A DNA stretch of 64,000 nt from an uncultured bacterium (GTDB taxonomy: Bacteria > Bipolaricaulota > Bipolaricaulia > UBA7950 > UBA9294): contig CAIOGO010000008.1 of NCBI GenBank assembly GCA_903857865.1, forward strand, positions 23,232 to 87,231. The letters are read 5' to 3'. The number at the start of each line of letters is the position of its first letter. The stretch's first letter is position 1. A program made the position numbers and the translations under genes. Shown here piece after piece: positions 54,097 through 63,700 of the stretch. The notes under the pieces are model-generated. The model was not told the origin of the DNA. It was given only the letters and a program-made list of their open reading frames with translations, and ran no database searches.

Positions 54097-55362
54097 ATGG
54101 AGTCACGTCTGCGCGCGCTCTACTATCCATTCTCGCGATGCCTTGACGCAGAAGCTCTGAAACGGGCCGTCCTATACTTCGATGAAGTGTGGTTTCTGGA
54201 TCCTCTCACAGCAGACCAGAGAGACAGCGCCCTGTCCGCAGCCCCTAGGAAGTCCACGGGCTATACAGTGCGGATGGTGCACGAACGATGGCCATCGATC
54301 CGCGACGACTACGCGTATCTCGCTGAGGAGGGCATTGCGAGGTTTGTGGATCCCCGTCCACTGCTGGTTCGTTGGGACAAGCTGTTCCTGGCAGCCTTGC
54401 GGAGCGACCTCTCGGACGATGCATTCGTCAGGCTCTCCTTCGGTGCGGGGCCTATGGTGTGGGACATGCTTCGGGCGAAGATGCCCCCGTCGATCTTCCA
54501 TCTGCTAGATCCTCGGGGCATGACTTTCGATGAGGCTGTGGGCGGGCTCGAACTGCTCTATACGGACCACCCACACGAGGTATTCAGGATTGCCAAGCCC
54601 TTCGGTGAGTATGGGAAGTACGTCGCGCAAGGGCTCATCACGGGAGATGGAGAGGCCTACAGCCTTTCGTACCCGCAAGGGGTGTCCCTTGGCCTGACTC
54701 ACGCCCTGCTTCTCGCTGAGCAGGAAAGCGTGAGCCTTCTCACTGACAACGACGTCCACTACTCCCTCATGCTCAACCGGTTCCAGAGAGCCATGAAGCA
54801 CCCCGAAACGCAGACTGTGCGTCGGATCATTGCTCATGCAACACCCGAGGAGCTGCTCAAGCAACAGCTCGTGGCCACAAACCTGATCGACACGGTCCTT
54901 CCGGAACTGAGGCTGTCGGAGTTGACTGTTCAGGATTGCGTCCGCTTCCGCAAGGAAGCGCGCGATGCGCTTGGACGCTTCCGAACGCTGGTCGCTGAGC
55001 TGTCGGCCGAGATCGAGCGCAGCCCCTGGGACCCGGAGTTCGACGTCGCGATAAGAAAGGTTGTCGCCTCGAGAGTCCTGCCCGAACTGCAGAAGCTAGA
55101 AGACGACCTGGCGGGCGTCTATCAGAGCCTAGGCGGCCGTCTGCTCAAGAAGGCGGCGGGCGGATTGGTCGGTGGCGGGTCTTCGTTTGCCGCGTCTATC
55201 CTTGCCGGGCTCTCACCTTTCGCTCTGCTTACGCTGTCCTGCACTGCGTTGGCAGCGAGCATGGGCGTGACAGCTGTGGAGCTGATCGAGAGTCTACTGC
55301 AACAAAAGCGGATTGCGTGCAACACCATCCACTACTTGCTGCAGCTGAAGGAACTGCAGTAG
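54097..55362 (+). CDS. Uncharacterised protein with C-terminal membrane segment
   Basis: A 421-residue protein. The N-terminus (ALYYPFSRCLDAEALKRAVLYFDEVWFLDP) recalls DUF6236-like proteins, whose function is unknown. A helical region follows. A hydrophobic glycine- and alanine-rich stretch lies near the end (GGLVGGGSSFAASILAGL, FALLTLSCTALAASMG), probably one or two membrane helices, and a short charged tail closes the chain. ATG 54097 has GGAGG 5 nt upstream. A HEAT-repeat gene follows 31 nt later on the same strand, so the two look like a functional pair. The combination of a possible membrane effector and a repeat protein fits a defence module, but this is inference. Confidence 0.65.
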   Translation: MESRLRALYYPFSRCLDAEALKRAVLYFDEVWFLDPLTADQRDSALSAAPRKSTGYTVRMVHERWPSIRDDYAYLAEEGIARFVDPRPLLVRWDKLFLAALRSDLSDDAFVRLSFGAGPMVWDMLRAKMPPSIFHLLDPRGMTFDEAVGGLELLYTDHPHEVFRIAKPFGEYGKYVAQGLITGDGEAYSLSYPQGVSLGLTHALLLAEQESVSLLTDNDVHYSLMLNRFQRAMKHPETQTVRRIIAHATPEELLKQQLVATNLIDTVLPELRLSELTVQDCVRFRKEARDALGRFRTLVAELSAEIERSPWDPEFDVAIRKVVASRVLPELQKLEDDLAGVYQSLGGRLLKKAAGGLVGGGSSFAASILAGLSPFALLTLSCTALAASMGVTAVELIESLLQQKRIACNTIHYLLQLKELQ

Positions 55363-55393
55363 CGGGGGGCATCTGCCATCTAGGAGAAGCCAA

Positions 55394-56614
55394 ATGGTAG
55401 CAGCAGAAGCGCAGCGACTCGAAGCGTACTCGGAATCCGTGGCGCGTTTTCGGGAACTCCTTGTAACTCAAGGCGAGGAGCAGGTGAGACTTCTCGTAGC
55501 CGGAACGCGCAAGGATGAGTCTCCTTCCTTCCGCAGGCTCTGTCTTGATTACCTCCTAGAACAGGCGACGGAACAGAGCTTCCAGATGGCGTCGAGCGTC
55601 CTAGAGGACTCTGACCCCGTCATCGTGTGCCGCGCACTCGCCTACTTCTCCGAACGGAGAGCTGCGGTTGACAGCCTGGTCCTAGTCCGGTTGGCTTCAC
55701 GCAAGGACGAGGAGGTGAAGCGCGCCGTATGGAAGTACCTGGGTGCAGTCCGAGACGAGGAGGCAGCTTCTGCCTTGGAGATGCCTGCGGATATGCCGGT
55801 GCCTTTGCGGTGCGAGGTGCTGAAGGCGATCGCGCAGCAGAGATACGAGGCGTTGTTCAGCGTGGTAGATAATGCGCTGAAGAGCCATGACCCCGCCGTG
55901 AGATGCATGGCCTTGCGCTCGTCAACAGCAATCGGAGCGCTGAAGCACCTGCCAGAGGTCCTGCAGCTTGCCCTACACCCGCACGACCTCGGTACCTACT
56001 TCAATGCGAAGGACGCACTCGCGGCGTACGGTGACAGGGCAGTCGAGCTCTTGGCCGCAAGATTCCGCGAGGGGGACGAGGGGGAGCGCTTCCGCATGCT
56101 CCGCCTTGCGGCTCACATTGGAACCCATCAGGCAGCGCACTTTCTGACCGCCGCTATCCAACGGCCTGGAAGCGAAGCGGAGAGAGAGCTTGCGATCGAA
56201 CTTGTGGGGGCATTGCGCGCCCGCACGGCGGCTCCAGCTCTGCTAGAGCTGATGAGGGAACTCCAAGTGGCAGGGAAGACGCTCTTCACAGTCACCAGAG
56301 CCCTAGCGAGTATCGGTGACGATAGCGCCGTCGATGCTGCAATTGCATGTCTCCGTGATGCGGAGGCGTACCACTGCGGGTGGCACGCTGTCGCGGCCCT
56401 GGCGGAACTTCTGGGAGCGCTTGGCGACCAGCGCACTGCGCCAGAGCTTGAACGCAGTCTGCACAAACTCAACAGAGGCGCGTTCGCTGACGACTCCCCG
56501 GCCTACCCAAACTGGGGAAAGGCATTCGCCGTACAGCACGTTGAGGATGCCCTGTCGAGCATTCGAAAGCGAATCGGTGGGGATCGAGAAGCGGGACCAG
56601 GACCTACTCCCTAG
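55394..56614 (+). CDS. HEAT-repeat protein
   Basis: A 406-residue, all-helical protein. HEAT-like repeats of about 30 residues run from about 60 to 370: DPVIVCRALAYFSERRA, DEEVKRAVWKYLGAV, DPAVRCMALRSSTAIG, AERELAIELVGALRA and AVDAAIACLRDAEA. No enzyme motif is seen. Such proteins usually act as binding scaffolds or sensors. It is the second gene of the pair starting at 54097 and ends about 100 nt before a junction repeat. Confidence 0.75.
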   Translation: MVAAEAQRLEAYSESVARFRELLVTQGEEQVRLLVAGTRKDESPSFRRLCLDYLLEQATEQSFQMASSVLEDSDPVIVCRALAYFSERRAAVDSLVLVRLASRKDEEVKRAVWKYLGAVRDEEAASALEMPADMPVPLRCEVLKAIAQQRYEALFSVVDNALKSHDPAVRCMALRSSTAIGALKHLPEVLQLALHPHDLGTYFNAKDALAAYGDRAVELLAARFREGDEGERFRMLRLAAHIGTHQAAHFLTAAIQRPGSEAERELAIELVGALRARTAAPALLELMRELQVAGKTLFTVTRALASIGDDSAVDAAIACLRDAEAYHCGWHAVAALAELLGALGDQRTAPELERSLHKLNRGAFADDSPAYPNWGKAFAVQHVEDALSSIRKRIGGDREAGPGPTP

Positions 56615-57157
56615 GGTCGAAGGGCGGGCGAGGTGGTGCTTCGACTCTGCGACACCCCTCCGAGCCGCAGCTCTCCGCGTTCGAGGGGCTGCGGCCGAGG
56701 CGCAGGCTGAGGTCACCACTCGGCGACCGCCATCCGAGTTCTCTGATCGGTTCCCTAGGCTCCACAACTGCAGCAATGGAGGTCTGGACAGACTTCCTCG
56801 TCCTGCCGAATGCAGGGCGACTGCTCTTGGGAAACGCCGCGGCCCGCTCCGCGCGACCGTGGGGCTCTCGTATGCCGAGAGCTGAATGCCCAAGCGGTGC
56901 ACGCAGTTCTGCGATGTCACCTTCCCGCCCGTCCGCCTTGACCCCGGGGAGACGCAGACGTTCGAGCTGACGATCCCGGCGCTCCCGCCGGCTGCTCGAC
57001 GTTCTTCGACGGCAGGCTGTGCTTCACGGCTACCAGGATCGGGATCCCGAGTACGACCGCCTCGGGCTGAGGAGTGCGACGGGGACGCAGCACGACTGCA
57101 CGTTCATGCCGTTCGGCGAGTAGGCGCGGCGCATCGCTGAGCTGAGACCGACCCAAG
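56615..57157 (+). pseudogene. Relic B of the CTFMPFGE gene, with junction repeat upstream
   Basis: After the junction repeat at 56714-56766, remains of the same gene as at 49921 can be read: RATVGLSYAES, a stop, then TQFCDVTFPPVRLDPGETQ, TIPALPPAA, a frameshift, LRRQAVLHGYQDRD and CTFMPFGE with the stop at 57121-57123. It is damaged by at least one stop and one frameshift. A decayed tRNA-Ala follows 35 nt later, as in relic A. Confidence 0.65.
56714..56766 (+). repeat. attR-like junction repeat (copy 4)
   Basis: CCACTCGGCGACCGCCATCCG, then AGTTCTCTGATCGGTTCCC and TAGGCTCCACAA. The core here keeps the T found in the intact tRNA. Confidence 0.7.
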
Positions 57158-57233
57158 CTGCCCTTGGCTCAATTCAGAGGGCGCCTGCATGTCATGCAAG
57201 AGGCCATGGGTTCGAGGCTCCCCACGCCCCACA
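57158..57233 (+). pseudogene. Decayed tRNA-Ala copy 2
   Basis: Aligns along its full length with the 35383 tRNA: CCCTTGGCTCAATTCAGAGGGC, CATGCAAGAGGCCA, GGGTTCGAGG and CGCCCCACA. The anticodon position now reads GTC, and the acceptor ends no longer pair, so it is a pseudogene. Confidence 0.7.
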
Positions 57234-57394
57234 ACCGAGGGGACGCACGGAAACGTCCATCTCGGGTCTCCGCTGCCCCACGAATCCTACTCTGGTTCGG
57301 TTGGTCCCGTCGACCCAGCGTGCCCCATCGCGAAGCCTCATGCCTTTCTGGGCCTGCGCAAGTGCTCTATCAGCATCCGGCCATCTGGAGCTCC

Positions 57395-58537
57395 TTAGTC
57401 CACAGCGTTCATCAGGCGGAAGCGGAGGGTCTCATACTTGTCGAGAAGAAGCTCGCCGAACGACGTTGAGTGCTCTAGCAGCGTTCTGATATCGTCCCCA
57501 TTGACCGTCAGCACGGCACACCCGTCTTGGTGGAACCAACGAAGCTGAGTTAGCTGGGCGAACCTCAAGTCCCCGGCCGCGCCCTCGCCACTGATGCCCC
57601 GCCGAGCGAACAGGATTCCGCACGAGCACCTGTGGAATCGCATCTTGGACACGAAGTGGTTGAGCGCCTCAACCCCCACTGGAGTATCCCAGTTCTTGCA
57701 TTCCACGATGAAAGCTCGGCCGAGGACATCCAACAAGTAGGAGCTGTAGGACGTCCTCTGCGTGATGATGAGATCTATCTCATGATCTGCAGTTCGTGAC
57801 TTCGAAACGACGTGTGTTCCAGGCAGCGTCCTGAGGAGATAAGCGGCAAGACGCTCGAGTCTGTCTCCTTTCTCCCGTGCGGCGATCCCACCCTCCTCTA
57901 GCCGTTCTGCTAGATAGGCCACAAGATCGGGGTTCAGCGGGATTTCGCTCGTGCCGATGGCGAGCGGCATGGGAAGTAGGTCCTTGCACTCCAACTGGAT
58001 AGCGAGTGCTTCAGGGTAGTACCAGAGTCTATCGTCTCGCGGTGTGGCGCGTACTTCGGCAGCCATCGCGGCAAGTCTGCTCGAGGCGACTCCGAAAGTT
58101 GTGCGAAGCGTGCGCGCAGCAGGCATCTCAAGCGCAGTGTCGTTGTCGGAGAGGGCATCCTCAATGAAGGCCAGCACGACATACCACAGGGCTTCGTGCG
58201 GCTGCCGAAGTTGAAGGCTGACTATCCCCGCTTGGTAGGTGACGCTTCCTTTGTGGAGCCTCTCACCTGACTCCTCCTGCTGGGAGCAGACGTGATGATA
58301 CAACCAGGTCGTCAACGTCAACGCCTGCTGGAGCAGCCCATGTTGGAACAGCCCAGCAAGGGCAACCTTAAGGGTCCGCCAGGTCTCGGTATCACTCGGC
58401 AGAACAAGCCTCCCAGGACCAACGTGCTCTTCAAGGAGCGCGATGACACCTTCGATGTCTCCCTGGCCGGACTCAAGTCGTGATGTGATCTCGGCATGGA
58501 GTTCTTCCAGACTCTCGATCGGGCACACCCCCACCAT
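57395..58537 (-). CDS. Mrr-like restriction endonuclease domain protein
   Basis: A 380-residue protein. Residues about 1-200 are helical and TPR-like. The C-terminal part is a PD-(D/E)xK nuclease of the Mrr/restriction-endonuclease-like type: GDRLERLAAYLL with Glu228, HEIDLII with Asp255 and VECKNWDTPVG with Glu279-Lys281, followed by the FVSKMRFHRCSCGILFA strand. It would cut DNA, perhaps modified or foreign. The start is taken as ATG 58537 with GAGGGAG directly upstream. It lies 122 nt downstream of the HEPN gene on the same strand, so they may form one system. Confidence 0.75.
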   Translation of the reverse strand: MVGVCPIESLEELHAEITSRLESGQGDIEGVIALLEEHVGPGRLVLPSDTETWRTLKVALAGLFQHGLLQQALTLTTWLYHHVCSQQEESGERLHKGSVTYQAGIVSLQLRQPHEALWYVVLAFIEDALSDNDTALEMPAARTLRTTFGVASSRLAAMAAEVRATPRDDRLWYYPEALAIQLECKDLLPMPLAIGTSEIPLNPDLVAYLAERLEEGGIAAREKGDRLERLAAYLLRTLPGTHVVSKSRTADHEIDLIITQRTSYSSYLLDVLGRAFIVECKNWDTPVGVEALNHFVSKMRFHRCSCGILFARRGISGEGAAGDLRFAQLTQLRWFHQDGCAVLTVNGDDIRTLLEHSTSFGELLLDKYETLRFRLMNAVD

Positions 58538-58659
58538 CTCCCTCGGTTGTCGTCCTCCCCCCTACGCGCGTGCGGCTTCTGGCAACTCCCGGGCCCCCTC
58601 CCTGCGCTACTGATGGACGACCATGGATGCAACGAACCAGTTTGTCCTTGCAGCGCTGC

Positions 58660-59145
58660 CTATTGCAGAGGACGCACTTCTTCCCAAGTCCCGTCCTTGT
58701 TGATGCTGATCTTGGCGCCCTTCTCAACAGCCTTCTGGAGCAGGAAATCCCTCAACAGAGGGATACTGACGGAGTACTCAGCGTAGAGAACGCCGTAGTC
58801 GATCCCCTCTTCTGGGTCTCTCGGATTTGGGACACATGACCGTCCAGCCGACGCTTCGTATCGCGTGACTCCGCAATGAGCGAAGATGTTTCTAATGCTG
58901 CTAGCGCGGCGTAGTCGCTGAACTGTCTCCTTCCCGGCCTTCCCATCGCTCGCCAGTATCTTCTCAAGTATCCTGACTTTCAGGCCAAAAGAGAAGTACT
59001 CGTCGTAGAGGACTTCGTGGTAGAAGGCCAATGACAGACGGCCCAAGTAGTGGACTCCGATCACACAGTCGACCAGAGCCTCCAGTCCAATGAACTCCTC
59101 TATCACACTCGCTCGCTGTACGGAGATCTCATGCTCTTCGCCCAT
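58660..59145 (-). CDS. HEPN-like protein with RNIFAH motif
   Basis: A 161-residue, mostly helical protein. SIRNIFAHCG (Arg85 to His90) gives the Rx4-6H motif of HEPN ribonucleases, preceded by long helices (ASVIEEFIGLEALVDCVIG). The chain ends with GTWEEVRPLQ. ATG 59145 is chosen because GGAGG lies just upstream; the frame is open further upstream without pattern. HEPN proteins are common RNA-cutting effectors in abortive infection and toxin-antitoxin systems. The partner could be the Mrr-like gene downstream. Confidence 0.7.
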   Translation of the reverse strand: MGEEHEISVQRASVIEEFIGLEALVDCVIGVHYLGRLSLAFYHEVLYDEYFSFGLKVRILEKILASDGKAGKETVQRLRRASSIRNIFAHCGVTRYEASAGRSCVPNPRDPEEGIDYGVLYAEYSVSIPLLRDFLLQKAVEKGAKISINKDGTWEEVRPLQ

Positions 59146-59479
59146 CTCACGCCTCCGCCTCACGCTTCTCAGGGTTGCACGTGATCTCAAAGGTACTGGA
59201 TCGTTGCGGCATTCGCGCTCTCGCACGCCGAGCCACCGGTGTCGAGTCCTGCATTCGCGCACCCTCAACCGCCCGAGCATACGGACGTCCCTCGTCGCGG
59301 CGCTACTGACATGGAACTCATGTCGGCTGCCCGGAGTCTTCTCGGCGGCCGCGCCCGTAAAGCTACCAGGTCGCGAACTCCCGCGGCAACCCACGTTCCA
59401 CTCGGCATGTCATCGCAAGACCTCCTCCGTCACCTTGTGTCGCCCTGTCAGCAGTATGCGACCTCGCACGAGGCAAGGG
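59146..59479. other. Intergenic, nothing recognised
   Basis: There is no gene or repeat I can support between the HEPN-like gene and the end of the MBL fragment. Confidence 0.4.
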
Positions 59480-60214
59480 TCAATCGCACCTCTGCAAGAG
59501 CTGAGCATGCTTGTCGCAGTAGTACGCAATCGCGACATCAGACGCCCTCAAGTGAGCGGAGCCGGGGTCTGCAATCCCTACAAGGCGCTCATCCGGCGAG
59601 CCCGTGTTCGCCGCTCTTGTGCAAACCATACCCGCGAACTGGCACAGCGCCTCGCCCCGCTGCTCCCTCCCTGCAAGGCCCACACGCGTTCCGACATCGG
59701 AGGCGATCAAACGGATTGGCCAATCCGTCACCTCACGGCCGTCGCCACCGAGAACCCTCGCGGCCTTGTCCAGCCACTTGACTACTGCAAGCCTCTCATG
59801 AGCGAGCTCCTCGCCGAACTCGCCAATGACGATGAGTCGCTCCTGTAGGGGGTTGCGGCGGTACAGCCCGGCAAGCAACCGAGCCACTCCCCAGAAGCCG
59901 AGGTGGCTCTTGTAGTGTCCCTCGAATCCAGGAAACGATCGGCGCACCTGCTTGATCACGTCCTCCGGCGGCACGTGGATCTTGCGACAACCCATGGACA
60001 CATCCTCCATGGTGCTAAGGTGGGCAACGACAACGTCGCATGATGCAAGGTGCTCCAGAAGGGACTCCTCATATCGAGTGTCACCAGTGAACCCCACAAC
60101 AATGCTTGGCCGGCCGGCTGGAGAATCGCGCAGCTCGAAGCGGAGCCAGCGCGAATACTCCTTGTCAAGATCTGCGTGGCTACTACACTTCTGGGGCGAC
60201 GGGGTCAGATCTTG
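59480..60214 (-). pseudogene. C-terminal part of an MBL-fold hydrolase, truncated at a cassette boundary
   Basis: About 240 residues with the second half of a metallo-beta-lactamase fold: IVVGFTGDTRYEESLLEHL and CDVVVAHLSTMEDV match the GDT and metal-binding part of the RNase Z-like branch. The N-terminal half with HxHxDH is missing. The frame stays open upstream to about 61057, but that stretch is the reverse of the CTFMPFGE relic, the decayed tRNA and the NACHT gene. The gene was most likely cut when the neighbouring cassette arrived. No natural start codon is evident. Confidence 0.55.
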
Positions 60215-60420
60215 ACTTGACAGGTCCGGTTCACCAGACTGGCGCCATAGCACGCCCCCTGCGCAATCGAGGGCTGCTCCCTCTGGAAGCACCTGGGGAG
60301 TCGGCGGCGATTCCGCGGCTTGACCTGCCGACTCCTTGATCACCGCGGGGACGCAGCACGACTGCACGTCCATGCCGTTCGACGAATAGACGCGGACCCA
60401 CTGGGGAACCAGCCCCAAAC
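60215..60420 (+). pseudogene. Relic C of the CTFMPFGE gene
   Basis: Only the last part is readable: 60339-60389 gives TAGTQHDCTSMPFDE and a stop, matching GTxHxCTFMPFGE of relics A and B. It stands 31 nt before the third decayed tRNA-Ala. The sequence before it has no recognisable frame. Confidence 0.55.
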
Positions 60421-60494
60421 GGGCCTCGGCGCAGCTGAAGAGCGCTCGCATCGCATACAGATACCAGGGGCTCAAGCTCCCTTGGACTCCGCCA
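60421..60494 (+). pseudogene. Decayed tRNA-Ala copy 3
   Basis: GGGCCTCGGCGCAGCTGAAG aligns with the 5' half of tRNA-Ala, and ACCAGGGGCTCAAGCTCCC with its T arm; the end is GGACTCCGCCA. The anticodon loop is ATCGCAT. The anticodon stem no longer pairs, so function as a tRNA is unlikely. Confidence 0.7.
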
Positions 60495-60740
60495 CGGAAC
60501 GCACGCTTGCGAACTGCACGGCTCGGCGCGATCTCTTGCACTCGCCGCTGTGCGCTGCATGAAGACGCCTTAGGCACCGAAGAAGCCGCACCTCGAATCC
60601 CGCGAGGTGTCCCGCGACGTGTGAGCAGTGCCCACGCCCCAGGCGAGCTCTCCACGCGCTTCGTCGATGGCGGATGTGCTTGCATCCGTATAATGTGTGG
60701 GCACCCATCGTAGGGACGTGTCCTGGGGGAGCGAGCCAAA
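60495..60740. other. Upstream region of the NACHT gene
   Basis: No gene is seen. It should contain the promoter of the NACHT gene; no convincing consensus boxes were found. Confidence 0.4.
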
Positions 60741-63700
60741 GTGGGGAAAGCGACCAAAGCACGAGACATCATCCGCGATCTTAGAGGCGATACGACGCTT
60801 GCGAAGTCAGGGGCCGAGTTCCTCGACTTCGGGAGAGTGCTCCTCAGTGGCGTTCCTCTCGACTTGGCCGCCGGCATCGCACTCGTCACAAAGACCGTGG
60901 CCACCGCGATCGACGCAGCGCTTGTGATTGCCGAACGGCTGCACACGGAGGACGAAGAAGACGCACTGGGCCTCCGGGAATACGAGAGGTTCAAGGCGCT
61001 CTTGTATGTCACTGTGACGCGGCTCTTCCTTGAGAGCATCCAGGAGAAGCTTGCCACACTCAGAGACCTGCACGACCTTGCTCAGGAAGCGCGCGGTGGC
61101 GACAGGGTTGCCCAGCTTACCGCAGTCGTCACGGCGAGGATTGATGATCTGGAGAAAGCTGACATCTCCTACGGCTTCGGGATCGAACCTCTGAAGGGGG
61201 AAGCGCCACTGCTCTCGGCAATGGAGGAGTGGTTCATCGCTACCATGCTTTTCTACGGGTGTCGCCCGTCGAGAGCTTCAGCAATTGCGGCGGAATGCGT
61301 CGAGACTACAAGGAGCAAATTCCTTGTTCACATCAGTAGCGACACGCGCGAAGCTACCTGGATGCGGAATTTCCTTTGCCTGCTTGACAGGGGACACGAA
61401 GCCGAGATCGCAGATAGCCTGGCCAGTGTCCGCGATGCCCTCTCCGGATGGATCAGCAAGGCGGACACCCCACTCGCACAGCGCACGGCGCCCGCGTGGG
61501 ATGCCTATAGGCAGGACCTAGAGACGCTGCCCGATCAGCGTGAAACCATGTACGACGAGTCCTTCGGTGTACGTGACGTATTCGTCCGCCCTGGCGGCAC
61601 CTATCACATTGCGGGAACGGGCAGTTCGCTCAGCACTCCGTCGCCAGTCCAGGACCTTGGGATGACCCTTGGTGCACTCGTCAGCGAGCGTACGAGTCCT
61701 GAAGATTTCATCATCCTCTGCGGTGGCCCTGGGTCAGGCAAGTCGACCGTATGCCGGTTCCTAGCGAGCGAGTTGGCGTCCGACCCCCATGTTCATCCAG
61801 TGTTCATCAAACTCCGAACCGTCCAGGAAGCGGCGGACATCGTCGCGTACATCGAAGCGCACATGCAGCGGCTTGGCCTGATCGAACGGTCGGCCGATTT
61901 GCGTGAGCTTCCGAATCTCGTGGTCATCCTGGATGGATTCGACGAGCTAGTGATGGCAAGTCGCGAGAAGCTCAAGCAGTTCTTCAATGCTCTGCGGGAT
62001 GACAAGTCGACAGGGCTGCTGAAGCGAGCACGAGTTGTGCTGTCAGGGCGCGACACGCTCTTCCCCCAAGGCCACGGCCTGCCGGCTGGGTCGCATGTTC
62101 TCGTACTGCTCCCGTTCGACCAGCCTAGGGTCGCAGCGTGGGCCGAGAGATGGCGCTCCGTCAGAAGGAGCCCCCCTGAGCGGGACTTCGACCCAAGTCC
62201 ACTCCTAGCTCGGCCAGCAGAAGGCGGGGCATCGAGCCCGATTGCGGAACTGGTCTCTCAGCCCCTGACACTCCACCTGGTAGCCAGAGCCCACACTGCC
62301 GGGCGCCTTGATGTGAGTCTTGAGAAGGCAGTGGGTCTTCAGAAAGCCTACCTGTACAGAAGTATCGTGGCCGAAGCAATATCGCGGCAGCAACTGAAGG
62401 ACGCCACCGCGGGGCGGCTTGAGCCGCGCGGCCTCAGTTGGTTTGTGCGACAAGTGGCTTGGAAAATGTACTCACAGGCACGTGACTCACTTGAGCTATC
62501 TGAGGTCATGCCCCTCATCGCGGCTCTGTGCCCGGGCGACAGTGGCCCAGATCCCAGCGACCTGGCGGAGGTGGCAGTCCTAAGTGCTCCCCACCTGAGA
62601 CGGGGGGAAGAGAAGGGGTTCGAGTTCATTCATAAGAGCTTCTGTGAGTACTTCGCCGCAGAGGTAGTTGCGGAACACGTTGAGCGCCTCATCTTCACGG
62701 CTCCGGAGTATGGGACGAGACACGAGACGTGGCGTACGAGCGACAGTGACGCCGCAGCTACGTTGGCAGGAGTCTTCGGAGTGCGTCTGCTCACCGCAGA
62801 GGTTCAGGAGATGCTCGAGCCCATGTTGGGGGCGTTCACGGCTTTCCAGCAGGGATTCGCGGCGACTGACACGGCCTCGGTGGCGGAGAGAGCGCCAGGC
62901 CTGTCAAAAGTTCTCGATCGGATGCAGGGACTGTACCTCCGCACTCTGCAGGGCGAAGCACTGCAAACGGTACTAGAGTGGCGTCAACGTGAGGTGCCTT
63001 CTCAGAACCCTCTAGAAGTCCACGCGCGGTTTCTCGCCGGCTGCATGCTTGTGGGCAGCGCTGCTGCGCACAATCTCACGCGGATCGGCCTGAGTGACCC
63101 CACCCCGAAACCTCCCACGTACTTCGTCGGCGAGCCGTTCGAAGGGGCCTTCTGGCAGGCCATGTCCACGCTCACTGCGGGCGGCCTCCAGTTGACTGGA
63201 GGACTGGACGATCGGCTGTTCTCTGGCATGTCCGTCGCGCACAAGGAACTTGTCGTTTGCGACAGCTCGCATCCGATGCCGCTAGCGGCATTCAGCACGC
63301 TCGCGGGGTACGAGTCCGAGGTCCTGGACGAGGCCCTCTTATGCTATTCCATATCCGCGTTCCAGGACGCTTCTCGTCGCCCGCCGGATGGCTACGCGGC
63401 GGAAGACTATCTGACTTGCGACCGCTCTGCGAAGCGAGTGGTTGATCTGTCGGTATCGCACCGTGAAGCTCTTCTGAATCGTTTCTCCGAGGAGACTCTG
63501 CTCCACCTGCTGAACCACCTTGTCAGACTGCGTGTACTGCCAGCTAGACCGACAACGGCGCACCTTCGGTCTTCGATGATCTCGGCACTCGAACGCGTGG
63601 TCAGGCTCGTGGTGCGCAACTTCGGGATTCCCGCGCGTCCTCCAGAGCAGGTGTCTCCTCCGCCCATCATCGCGAGCTTCTACGAGTGGAAGTACATACT

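Noticed and set aside
57158-57233. Functional tRNA-Asp(GTC)
   Set aside because: The loop reads GTC but the acceptor ends and other arms no longer pair; it is a decayed tRNA-Ala.
60215-61057. Full-length 525-residue minus-strand protein including the MBL fragment
   Set aside because: The upstream part is the reverse of the NACHT gene start, the decayed tRNA and relic C; only 59480-60214 shows a protein pattern.
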